A stretch of 27,155 nt of DNA from contig DAONDQ010000027.1 of NCBI GenBank assembly GCA_035402645.1, forward strand, positions 1-27,155, written 5' to 3'. Below are positions 16,576 through 24,466 of the stretch, one piece after another. The notes beneath the pieces are model-generated. The model was not told the origin of the DNA, ran no database searches, and saw only the letters and a program-made list of their open reading frames with translations. The position numbers and the translations under genes are program-made. Numbering within the stretch: position 1 is the first letter of the stretch; each line of letters opens with the position of its first letter. The DNA is from DAONDQ01 sp035402645. GTDB taxonomy: Bacteria > Cloacimonadota > Cloacimonadia > Cloacimonadales > DAONDQ01.

Positions 16576-16650
16576 GCTGAAACCATATGCATAATTGGAT
16601 CATGAAAATTATCATTTTCATTCTATTGATAGCATGGCAAAACTTATCGG

Positions 16651-16680
16651 TTGACACCCTCATTTATTCCAAAGAATTAT
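16651..16680 (+). promoter_or_regulatory. promoter candidate for the 171-aa protein gene
   Basis: TTGACA (16651-16656), then an AT-rich box around AATTAT (16675-16680) at 18 bp. This would give a leader of roughly 35-40 nt before the start at 16726. Pattern match only. Confidence 0.4.
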
Positions 16681-16725
16681 TCTCCTATTGTTGTCTTATA
16701 CATTAACGAATAAATGGAGAATCTA

Positions 16726-17241
16726 ATGAAGAAGAATGTATTAACTCTACTACTCCTCATTTTCGCAATAACTTCAATTTTTGCCAATGCGCAATCATTT
16801 TATCATAATCCAAGAGTCTATTATCAAAAGCTATTTAGTCCAGCTGCGGATATCATGAAAATTGTGACTAACAAAGGCAGGACACACAATGAAAACTACC
16901 TGGTTGAAGTAACCTGTTCCTCATCTCCCGGTCAAGTGTTGACAACAGCACAGCCCGGCGGTGAAAGCCCTAATTGCTTACGATTATTTTCAATCAATTC
17001 AGAAAAAAATCACATGGTACTGCTATTTTTACAATTAGCAGAATTTAATAACCAAGTTGCACAGGGAGACGAAATTCATTGTAAAGTTATCTATATAGGA
17101 AAAGGGAAATACCAGGATCAGTCTACATCCTGGAGCTATTTTGTTCCAGAGGGTAGTAAATCCATCTTGGTTACTACACCTGGTGAAGAACAGATTGTTC
17201 CCCCGCTGGATAAAAAGACATTGGAAAAGATAAAAAAATGA
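16726..17241 (+). CDS. unrecognised small secreted protein
   Basis: A 171-aa exported protein of no family I recognise. Signal peptide about 1-20 (KKNVLTLLLLIFAITSIFA), cleaved before NAQSFYHNP. The mature part is about 150 aa with alternating beta-strand patterns: NYLVEVTCSS, NCLRLFSINS, HMVLLFLQL, IHCKVIYIGKGKY, STSWSYFVPEGS. It ends in a lysine-rich tail (DKKTLEKIKK), with no sorting domain and no lipobox. Three Cys remain after cleavage. The start is ATG 16726, with GGAG six bases upstream; the in-frame ATG 16714 overlaps that site. It has its own promoter candidate and terminator, so it is a single-gene unit between two large adhesin-type genes. The single compact beta domain could be a periplasmic or secreted binding protein, but this is a guess. 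Confidence 0.75.
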   Translation: MKKNVLTLLLLIFAITSIFANAQSFYHNPRVYYQKLFSPAADIMKIVTNKGRTHNENYLVEVTCSSSPGQVLTTAQPGGESPNCLRLFSINSEKNHMVLLFLQLAEFNNQVAQGDEIHCKVIYIGKGKYQDQSTSWSYFVPEGSKSILVTTPGEEQIVPPLDKKTLEKIKK

Positions 17242-17269
17242 ACTGAAAGGTTAACCATAGAACCGATGA

Positions 17270-17301
17270 AGGCAGGATGAAAATCCTGCCTCTTTCTTTT
17301 T
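17270..17301 (+). terminator. rho-independent terminator
   Basis: AGGCAGGAT (17270-17278) pairs with ATCCTGCCT (17283-17291) around a GAAA tetraloop, followed by CTTTCTTTTT. It is very similar in sequence to the terminator at 16261-16295. Confidence 0.88.
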
Positions 17302-17302
17302 A

Positions 17303-17470
17303 GTTAAAAGTTAAAAGTTGCAGATCCCTTCCCTTTGGACGCCGTACTGAGCCTGTCGAAGCATAAAGGGACCCTCTGAATCCCCCTTGGTAAGGGGGAG
17401 AAAAGTCACGGGTGATTTGGGGATTTGTTATTAAATACCCAGCTTTTTTCCCCCTTCCCAAAGGGGCAGA
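17303..17470 (-). repeat. composite intergenic repeat, copy B (inverted, shortened)
   Basis: Reverse-complement copy of the element at 1406-1640. It holds the heptad repeat (GTTAAAA)2.4 at 17303-17319, the complement of TTCGACAGGCTCAGTACG, both C-rich/G-rich hairpins and the conserved core (AAATACCCAGC, GGTGATTTGGGGATTTG). It lacks the GGGTCTG...CAGACCC left part present in copies A and C. Confidence 0.85.
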
Positions 17471-17556
17471 GATAAGCAATTTTCCTCCATTGATAATCCA
17501 GCTTTCAACACACCTTAGGAGGTTTCGTTATTCTATTTTTGAAACCATCTTTTTCC

Positions 17557-17588
17557 TTGACGTTTTGTAGGGTAATTTAGATTATTAT
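17557..17588 (+). promoter_or_regulatory. promoter candidate for the 1189-aa protein gene
   Basis: TTGACG (17557-17562), then the AT-rich ATTATTAT (17581-17588) after 18-20 bp. This would start about 45 nt before the ATG at 17643. Spacing is only approximate. Confidence 0.35.
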
Positions 17589-17642
17589 ATACTGAAATAG
17601 AGTAAAAGTATTATTAACATAACTAAGTAGAAAGGAGATATT

Positions 17643-20600
17643 ATGAAGAAGTTACTGATTCTCTTCTTTGTCGTCCTACTGGGATATTCCCTGCTGCCTG
17701 CTATTGTGAGTGAATACACATTTGCAAGCAGTATCGGAACCTATACCCCCATTACGGATGGAACAGTACAGGGAACTTCCGCTAATGATGATCATAGCTT
17801 TAATGCTATTCCCATCGGTTTTGATTTTACATTTGATTCAAATGTGACCAGTGTAGTCAGTATCAATTCAAACGGATTCGTTGCTTTCGGTCCGACTGCT
17901 CAAACCAGTCCTGTTTCCATCAGCAATGCAAATGCGAATGCAAGCAATCGTCTTTGTGCAGTATTGAATCGTGACCTGAAGAGCAAAACAAATGGCGTTT
18001 TAATGACCAAACTTCTTGGTGATGCACCCAATCGTATCTTTGTGGTACAATGGGCGAACTACCAGAGATATGGCACAAACAATGCCGGTGATACCTTGAA
18101 TTTCCAACTTCGCATCCATGAAACGACGAATATGGTCGAGATTCAATATGGTCATATCGTTTTTGGAAATTCCAATTTGACGAACAATACCTTCCAGGTT
18201 GGCATACGCGGAAACTCAAATGCTGAATTCAGCAATCGCAGCGTTGTCATCAATACCAATACCTGGACAACTTCAATTGCAGGAACACTCAATACTTCTT
18301 CCTGTGCAATGTCTCCTACTTTTGTACCTGACCAGGGATTAAGTTTCCAATTTACACCGCCAATCGTGGGAGATACTCCCCAGCCGGCGATTGTTACATC
18401 ACCGGTCAACAATGCGGTTGATGTACTGCTGAATGCTCACCTTATCTGGGCAGACGGCGGCGGCACCCCGACCGGTTACAAGGTGTATCTTGGAACAGAC
18501 AATCCACCCACCAATATTACCAATGGTGTGGATGTCGGCTTGACAACCAATTATACTCCTGCCGTACAATTTACCTATTCCACCGTTTATTACTGGCAGA
18601 TTGTTCCTTATAATCAGTTTGGAGATGCTGACAGCCTCTCCGTCTGGTCATTTACCACCCTTGCCGACCCTTCGATTTTAACCTTCCCTTATAATGAGGG
18701 TTTTGAAGGTGCCTATTTCCCACCATTGGGTTGGACAACAACCGGGTGGATCAGAGGCAGCGTATCCCACAGCGGTACTTACTGTGCAAGAGATTTATAT
18801 TCTCCCGCCGGCACACGGATCCTGATGACTCCACGTATTGCCATGGGTGAAAGCAAGAGATTGAAATTCTGGTGGCGTGATTCGGATATATCCAAGGTTG
18901 TCGGACATGATACTACATACGTTGAGATTTCCGTTGATGGTGGAACAAGCTGGACAATTCTTGGCTCTCTTTCATCCGCTGCTGTCGAAAATGCCTATCA
19001 TCAGGTAATCATCGACCTTTCTCCCTATACGAGTGAGAACACATATCTGCGTTGGCGCGATGTCACGGATGGAACAACCAGTGCCTATGGTGTGGGTCTC
19101 GATGATATTTCCATCGATACATTCATTCCTACATACAATCCACCTACCAACCTGACCCAGGTTTCCGGTAATGCTTCCGTGGCATTGACCTGGCAAGCCG
19201 CGGTCATTGCTGATGGCATGACCTTGAGCAATTACAAGGTCTATCGTGATGATGCCCTGGTCACTACTTTGGGACCGACAGTCTTAACCTATAACAATAC
19301 AGGTCTGACCAATGGTACCACGTATAATTACTATGTGACTGCCTACTATACGAATCCCGTAGGAGAATCTGTACCATCGAATACAGTACAGGGACATCCT
19401 CTTGCTCCTGTCTTCGATCCTCCATCCAATTTAACCGCAATCCAGACAGCCTGGAATGCAGTGACATTGAGCTGGCTGCTTCCCGGAGAGACACCTCCCG
19501 GAATCACGGAAGGTTTCGAAGGTACATTCCCTCCAACCGGTTGGACACAAACCATTACCAATACCGGTGCTGCCAACAGCTATGGTGTTTATCCGACCTG
19601 GTGCCAGATTGGCACTGTGAACTCGGAAACACCGATACCACCACATGCCGGGAATAACCAGGTTGGCTTATGGCTTTCATTCTCACATCAGGATGAATGG
19701 CTTATGACACCTCAGTTCAATTGTCCAGCCAGTGCAAACCTGTCTTTCTGGTCTTATTGCCATCAGGGTTCAACCAATGCTGATCATTATTATGTGAAAA
19801 TATCCACGAATAACGGAACATCCTGGACAACCCTTTGGGATGCTTCAGCTTTACCAGTACTGGATAATTTGTATACATCACCATATAACATCAGTCTTTC
19901 TGCTTATGCAAATCAGAATATCAAATTAGCCTGGCATGCGATAGACGGTCCCGATATGGATGGTCTCTGGTATGTCTGGTTCATCGATGCTGTCACTGTT
20001 TCCGCAGGGAAGCATGCGATCAGTTTCAAGGCATCAGATTTCACGATCAAGAGCGCTTCTTCCAATACAACCCAGGTCAGGGTTGTATCCCAGGGAGCCT
20101 CAAATGCCCTGACGCGTGATGGCAGTGCCATGAATAATGTGCAACTGCCAACCCGCAACCTTACCGGTGTAAAAGTGTACAGAAATGGCGCTCTCCTGCA
20201 AACGATAGCCAATACTTCAACCCATCAATATATCGATGCCACGGTTGTGCCCAACACATATATCTACAAGGTCACTTGCTATTACAGCAATCCCAACGGT
20301 GAATCTGTATTCAGTAATGAAGCACCAGTCACCATTGCACCGTATGTGTTCAATCCACCAACCAACTTCAGTGCAGTTGCAGGGAACGCACAGGTTGTAT
20401 TGACCTGGGCAGCACCCACCAGCGGAACTCCCACGGGATATAAGGTATATCGTAACAGCACCCTGGTAACGACATTGGGCCCCACTGTGTTAACGTATAC
20501 GAATGCCGGACTGGTTAATGGCATTTCTTATGAATATTGGGTAACTGCCACTTATACGAATCCAACCGGAGAATCTGCAGGTACGACGCACATCACTGCA

Positions 20601-21212
20601 ACCCCACAGGCACCTGTCCTGAATCCGCCCACCAATCTTTCGGGTACCATCATTGCCAACAATTCAGTTCATCTGACCTGGCAGGCACCCACCAGAATTC
20701 TGGCAGCAAGAGAAGGAAAGGATTCCATGCCTGACCGCAGTCATCTTGGGTATCGCGTGTACAAGAATAATGAGGCAATCCAGGATATCATGAATACCGC
20801 TACCCTGCAGTATGATGTTCCGGATCTTCCCAATGCAAGTTACAGTTTCAAGGTCACAGCGCTTTATACGGATGGTGAATCAGTACCCAGCAATGTCATC
20901 ACCATCGTGGGCAATGATGACCCTGTAATTCCTGCACGTACAGCCCTGAACGGTAATTATCCCAATCCGTTCAATCCAACCACGGATATATCCTTCAGCT
21001 TGAACAAAGCCGGATTTGTCACCATTGAAATCTTCAATACACAGGGTCATAAGATCAAGACTCTTGTAAGCAAGCAGGTGGAAGCCGGTAACCATTCAAT
21101 CAGCTGGAATGGCAACGATGACAAGGGTAATCCTGTTGGCAGCGGAATGTACTTCTATAAGATGAAGTCAGGGAATTACTCAAGCACGAAGAAGATGATA
21201 CTTCTGAAATAA
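17643..21212 (+). CDS. large secreted FN3/cleaved-adhesin protein with sorting domain
   Basis: A 1189-aa exported protein. AAAGGAGA precedes the ATG. Signal peptide 1-20. The N-terminal beta domain (about 22-245) contains VVSINSNGFVAFG and VVQWANYQRYG, typical of these proteins. Then come FN3 (248-343), cleaved-adhesin-like (344-495, FPYNEGFEG to LDDISIDT) and FN3 (498-590). The next FN3 (590-900) is split: after PSNLTAIQTAWNAVTLSWLLP a second adhesin-like domain (about 617-800, TEGFEGTFPPTGWT to FIDAVTVSAG) and a Ser/Asn-rich linker intervene before GVKVYRNG resumes the fold. Two more FN3 domains follow (901-990, 991-1092), the second with a short charged insert at the same loop. The C-terminal FlgD-like sorting domain (1098-1189) has YPNPFNPTT, SGMYFYKM and ends KKMILLK. 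It is predicted to be a surface-anchored or secreted adhesin or binding protein using type IX-like export. Confidence 0.92.
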   Translation: MKKLLILFFVVLLGYSLLPAIVSEYTFASSIGTYTPITDGTVQGTSANDDHSFNAIPIGFDFTFDSNVTSVVSINSNGFVAFGPTAQTSPVSISNANANASNRLCAVLNRDLKSKTNGVLMTKLLGDAPNRIFVVQWANYQRYGTNNAGDTLNFQLRIHETTNMVEIQYGHIVFGNSNLTNNTFQVGIRGNSNAEFSNRSVVINTNTWTTSIAGTLNTSSCAMSPTFVPDQGLSFQFTPPIVGDTPQPAIVTSPVNNAVDVLLNAHLIWADGGGTPTGYKVYLGTDNPPTNITNGVDVGLTTNYTPAVQFTYSTVYYWQIVPYNQFGDADSLSVWSFTTLADPSILTFPYNEGFEGAYFPPLGWTTTGWIRGSVSHSGTYCARDLYSPAGTRILMTPRIAMGESKRLKFWWRDSDISKVVGHDTTYVEISVDGGTSWTILGSLSSAAVENAYHQVIIDLSPYTSENTYLRWRDVTDGTTSAYGVGLDDISIDTFIPTYNPPTNLTQVSGNASVALTWQAAVIADGMTLSNYKVYRDDALVTTLGPTVLTYNNTGLTNGTTYNYYVTAYYTNPVGESVPSNTVQGHPLAPVFDPPSNLTAIQTAWNAVTLSWLLPGETPPGITEGFEGTFPPTGWTQTITNTGAANSYGVYPTWCQIGTVNSETPIPPHAGNNQVGLWLSFSHQDEWLMTPQFNCPASANLSFWSYCHQGSTNADHYYVKISTNNGTSWTTLWDASALPVLDNLYTSPYNISLSAYANQNIKLAWHAIDGPDMDGLWYVWFIDAVTVSAGKHAISFKASDFTIKSASSNTTQVRVVSQGASNALTRDGSAMNNVQLPTRNLTGVKVYRNGALLQTIANTSTHQYIDATVVPNTYIYKVTCYYSNPNGESVFSNEAPVTIAPYVFNPPTNFSAVAGNAQVVLTWAAPTSGTPTGYKVYRNSTLVTTLGPTVLTYTNAGLVNGISYEYWVTATYTNPTGESAGTTHITATPQAPVLNPPTNLSGTIIANNSVHLTWQAPTRILAAREGKDSMPDRSHLGYRVYKNNEAIQDIMNTATLQYDVPDLPNASYSFKVTALYTDGESVPSNVITIVGNDDPVIPARTALNGNYPNPFNPTTDISFSLNKAGFVTIEIFNTQGHKIKTLVSKQVEAGNHSISWNGNDDKGNPVGSGMYFYKMKSGNYSSTKKMILLK

Positions 21213-21228
21213 GAATAAACAATAATGC

Positions 21229-21261
21229 AAGGGGCAACCGCAAGGATTGCCCCTTTTTTTT
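21229..21261 (+). terminator. rho-independent terminator
   Basis: AAGGGGCAA (21229-21237) pairs with TTGCCCCTT (21247-21255), with an inner CC/GG pair closing a small loop, followed by eight T. It ends the 1189-aa protein gene. Confidence 0.9.
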
Positions 21262-21262
21262 A

Positions 21263-21390
21263 CCTCTGAGGTTCCGCTCCTCTCCACCTTAGGCTATGAT
21301 ATTTCGTCCTTGCAGGACTGATAAGGTGGGGATTCTTTCCTGAGGTTCCGCTGCGCTCCACCTTAGGCTATGTGCTTTTACATCTTCGAT
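21263..21390. repeat. REP-like palindrome pair
   Basis: Two units with (C)CTGAGGT...ACCTTAGGCTATG arms (21265-21297 and 21339-21370) separated by a GTCCTTGCAGGAC palindrome (21306-21318), ending in ACATCTTCGATGT (21379-21391). Same family as 16338-16575, but with longer loops (TCCGCTGCGCTCC). Non-coding. Confidence 0.75.
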
Positions 21391-21403
21391 GTTTATTGGA
21401 AAT

Positions 21404-21650
21404 GGGTCTGCCGACGCGGAACACTAGTTCAAACTCATCCGTCACCAGACCCCCCTGCCCCCCTTGGTAAGGGGGGGGGAAAAGCTGGGTATTTAATAAC
21501 AAATCCCCAAATCACCCGTGACTTTTCTCCCCCTTCCCAAGGGGGATTCAGAGGGTTCTTTTATACTTCGACAAGCTCAGTACGGCGTCCAAAGGGAAAG
21601 GGTCTGCTGACGCGGACCCCTACGGTTTAATTTTTAACTTTTAACTTAAC
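21404..21650 (+). repeat. composite intergenic repeat, copy C
   Basis: Direct copy of the element at 1406-1640 with the same parts in the same order: GGGTCTG at the left, CATCCGTCACCAGACCCCCC, both hairpins, core, TTCGACAAGCTCAGTACG and heptads (21629-21645). A second GGGTCTGCTGACGCGGACCC motif appears at its right side (from about 21600), so this motif brackets the copy. Frames through it (about 21370-21630) are repeat by-products. Confidence 0.85.
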
Positions 21651-21660
21651 AAAGCTTCTT

Positions 21661-21688
21661 ACTTCGAACTTCGAACTTCGCACTTCGT
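21661..21688. repeat. second heptad tandem repeat (ACTTCGA)4
   Basis: Four 7-bp units ACTTCGA, ACTTCGA, ACTTCGC, ACTTCGT immediately after composite repeat copy C and just before the M6 protease gene. The unit length equals that of the AACTTTT repeat but the sequence differs. A -10-like CATAAT lies at 21705-21710, so the array may overlap the promoter region of the protease gene. Confidence 0.8.
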
Positions 21689-21731
21689 TATGGCTTCATT
21701 CTTGCATAATTGAAACAGAATTGGAGGTGTT

Positions 21732-24263
21732 ATGAGATTTTTTCAACGGATGTTGTTCCTGTCACTGATATTTTCGGTTGCAGTACTTCACGCAGCTTGG
21801 TTAAACAACATACATTATACGATACAACAACCTGACGGCACCAAGATTTCGTGCCTGATTAGCGGTGATGAATTTTATCGTCGCGTGCATGATGCCAAAG
21901 ACTTCACGATTCTAAAAAATCCGCAGACCGGGTATTTCACATACGCGGTGATGAAGGGGGGAGAACCAACTGCATCAGATCATATCGTTGGCAAGACAGA
22001 TCCCTATCAGCTTGGCTTGGTACCGGGGATAAAAGAATCAGAAGCCAGGTACCTGGCAGCAAGGAAGCCTTTTGAGGATGCACTTGCAAGAGGCGATTAC
22101 AAAGCCCCAACCACGGGATTATTAAATAACCTGGTCATTTTTGTCAGGTTCAGTGATGAATCTGAATTTGGAGAACCGGTCAGCAGTTATGACAATTTCT
22201 TTAACAACACTGCTCCGGGCGCCAATTCCATGCATAATTATTACGAAGAAGTATCCTATGGCACTTTGGATATGAACACCAGTTTCTATCCGGTGCACCC
22301 GCAGGGCATGGTGGTTTCCTACCAGGATTCACATCCCCGCACTTATTATGAGCCATATGACGCCAGCACGAATCCAAATGGTTATACTGATGATAATGAT
22401 AGAACCTTCCGAGAACACACTCTCCTGCGTGACGCCTGTGTTTTTTGTGGTGCAGAGATACCCGCAACACTGAATATCGATGGGGATAACGACGGACAGG
22501 TCGATAATGTGTGCTTCATGGTCAGTGGTGGAGCCGGCGATTGGGCAGACCTGTTATGGCCTCATATGTGGGTGATGGAAACCTACAATGTCCAGATCAA
22601 TGGGAAAAGGGTTTATACGTATGATTTCCAGTTGCAGGATTTTCTCATGTCAGAAGGTGTAGGCGTTTTATGCCATGAAATGTTCCATAGCCTTGGGTCA
22701 CCGGATCTGTATCATTACAGTTATTCAGGTCCAAGCCCTGTTGGCGATTGGGATTTGATGGAAGGAACCCAGGATCCGCCCCAGCACATGGGCGCTTATA
22801 TGAAATATCGCTATGGACATTGGATCGATTCCATACCGGAGATCACGACTTCCGGGATGTATTCCATTCACCCTCTGACATCATCATCGAATAATTGCTA
22901 CAAGATAGCTTCCCGTAATTCAACAAGCCAATACTATGTCGTAGAATACAGAAACCAGAGCGGTATTTTTGAATCATCCGTTCCGGGGTCAGGATTATTG
23001 ATATACCGAATTGATAATAGTCTGAATGGACAGGGCAATGCCAGCGGACCACCAGATGAAGTCTATATATATCGTCCGAACGGAACCACTTCGAATAACG
23101 GTCAGCTCAGCCAGGCAAATTATTCATCCCTGTCTGGGAGAACATCGATCAATGATGGCACAAATCCATCAGCCTTTCTGCAGGATGGTTCACCAGGAGG
23201 ATTGAGCATTTATCAGATCGGTGAACCGGATTCGGTGATCAGTTTCTATGTTGATTTCTCATTACCTCCGACAACCTTCGATGAAGGATTTGAGACAGGT
23301 AATATGAGCACATATCCCTGGACCTTTTCCGGGAATGTCAATTGGGGCGTGGTTGCCGGGAATGCTTATGCCGGCTTGTATTGTGCAAAATCAGGCACGA
23401 TAGGGAATAGCCAGTCGTCCGCCATTACACTGTCCTATAACGTTCCGGTGAATGGAAATATCGGATTTTTTAAGAAAGTTTCCTCCCAAGCGAGCCATGA
23501 TTACCTGATCTTCTACGTGGACAATGTGGAAAAAGGAAGATGGGCGGGAACCATTGACTGGAGTTATACCTTCTTCGCAGTGACGGCAGGAACTCACATT
23601 TTCAAATGGACTTACCAGAAAAATGCCACAACCTCTTCAGGGAGTGACTGTGCCTGGATCGATAATATATCCTTCCCCCATGAGCCACCGCCACCGCTTT
23701 TGCCTCCCGCCGATCTGACGGCAACTCTTGAAAATGGGAATCATGCATACTTGCATTGGATTGCCCCTGATATGGATCTTCTGGGATACATCATCTACAA
23801 GGATGGTCAGTTCCTGGATATGCTGAGCGCAAGTGATTCAACCGTTTATCATGATCCGACCGTACTCACTGAGGAAACGACATATACCGTAACCACACTA
23901 TATGAAACAGGAGAATCTCCATTTTCCAACGAAGTGACTATATCTCCAGTTGTAGCAAACGAAGACCCGAGTGTGATTGTCTCGAATAGAACGGGCTTGG
24001 AATCAGTCTATCCGAATCCATTCAATCCCCAAACAAGCATCGTATATGATGTGAAAAGCAGGGGAACAGTTCGTTTGGAAATCATGAATATACGAGGACA
24101 AAAAGTGAAGACTTTATATTCCGGCGAAATGAACCCTGGAAGGTACACAGCTTCCTGGCAAGGGACCAACGAACTCGGACATATGGTTTCGAGTGGTGTC
24201 TATTTTGTGAAATTCAGCTCTGATGGGCATCACGATACAAGAAAGATCATTCTTCTCAAATAA
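21732..24263 (+). CDS. secreted M6-family metalloprotease with sorting domain
   Basis: An 843-aa exported zinc peptidase of the immune inhibitor A / M6 type. Signal peptide 1-21 (ends AVLHA). A short propeptide-like segment (22-125) contains RRVHDAKDFTIL. The catalytic domain (about 126-430) has NLVIFVRFSD, YYEEVSYGTLDM, a calcium-type DGDNDGQVDN loop, the zinc site HEMFHSLGSPD (H315, E316, H319, with D325 as third-ligand candidate), and a Met-turn WDLMEG near 340. After it come a cleaved-adhesin/MAM-like domain (about 516-650), an FN3 domain (657-741, LGYIIYKDG) and a FlgD-like sorting domain (755-843, VYPNPFNPQT, SGVYFVKF, ending RKIILLK). GGAGG precedes the ATG. Secreted M6 peptidases degrade host or environmental proteins. 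Processing of neighbouring adhesins is possible but unproven. Confidence 0.94.
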   Translation: MRFFQRMLFLSLIFSVAVLHAAWLNNIHYTIQQPDGTKISCLISGDEFYRRVHDAKDFTILKNPQTGYFTYAVMKGGEPTASDHIVGKTDPYQLGLVPGIKESEARYLAARKPFEDALARGDYKAPTTGLLNNLVIFVRFSDESEFGEPVSSYDNFFNNTAPGANSMHNYYEEVSYGTLDMNTSFYPVHPQGMVVSYQDSHPRTYYEPYDASTNPNGYTDDNDRTFREHTLLRDACVFCGAEIPATLNIDGDNDGQVDNVCFMVSGGAGDWADLLWPHMWVMETYNVQINGKRVYTYDFQLQDFLMSEGVGVLCHEMFHSLGSPDLYHYSYSGPSPVGDWDLMEGTQDPPQHMGAYMKYRYGHWIDSIPEITTSGMYSIHPLTSSSNNCYKIASRNSTSQYYVVEYRNQSGIFESSVPGSGLLIYRIDNSLNGQGNASGPPDEVYIYRPNGTTSNNGQLSQANYSSLSGRTSINDGTNPSAFLQDGSPGGLSIYQIGEPDSVISFYVDFSLPPTTFDEGFETGNMSTYPWTFSGNVNWGVVAGNAYAGLYCAKSGTIGNSQSSAITLSYNVPVNGNIGFFKKVSSQASHDYLIFYVDNVEKGRWAGTIDWSYTFFAVTAGTHIFKWTYQKNATTSSGSDCAWIDNISFPHEPPPPLLPPADLTATLENGNHAYLHWIAPDMDLLGYIIYKDGQFLDMLSASDSTVYHDPTVLTEETTYTVTTLYETGESPFSNEVTISPVVANEDPSVIVSNRTGLESVYPNPFNPQTSIVYDVKSRGTVRLEIMNIRGQKVKTLYSGEMNPGRYTASWQGTNELGHMVSSGVYFVKFSSDGHHDTRKIILLK

Positions 24264-24287
24264 AAAAAGTGGAGAAAAACCAACCCT

Positions 24288-24322
24288 TGGGGATTCAGAT
24301 TTGTGAATCCCCATTTTTGTTT
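24288..24322 (+). terminator. rho-independent terminator
   Basis: TGGGGATTCA (24288-24297) pairs perfectly with TGAATCCCCA (24304-24313) around GATTTG, followed by TTTTTGTTTG. It ends the M6 protease gene. Confidence 0.92.
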
Positions 24323-24353
24323 GTAAAATCAAGGAAAATACATAAATTTTTGA

Positions 24354-24382
24354 TTGACAAGGAACTTATAAAAATAAAATAT
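24354..24382 (+). promoter_or_regulatory. promoter candidate for the last gene
   Basis: TTGACA (24354-24359) is followed by AT-rich DNA with TAAAAT at 15 bp and AAATAT at 17 bp (24377-24382). This would give a leader of roughly 75-80 nt. Pattern match only. Confidence 0.4.
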
Positions 24383-24466
24383 CCATACTATGGATAAATA
24401 GCCTTAAATAATAGGATTTATCAAGATAAAAAACACGACAAAGAGCAAAGAGAAGGAGAGCTACTT

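Noticed and set aside
21370..21630. Short plus-strand frame of about 86 codons
   Set aside because: It covers REP-like sequence and composite repeat copy C; translation (PPAPLGKGG style) is a by-product of the palindromes.
21404..21650. Insertion sequence
   Set aside because: Too short, with no transposase frame and no clear terminal inverted repeats or target duplication. Treated as a non-autonomous repeat.
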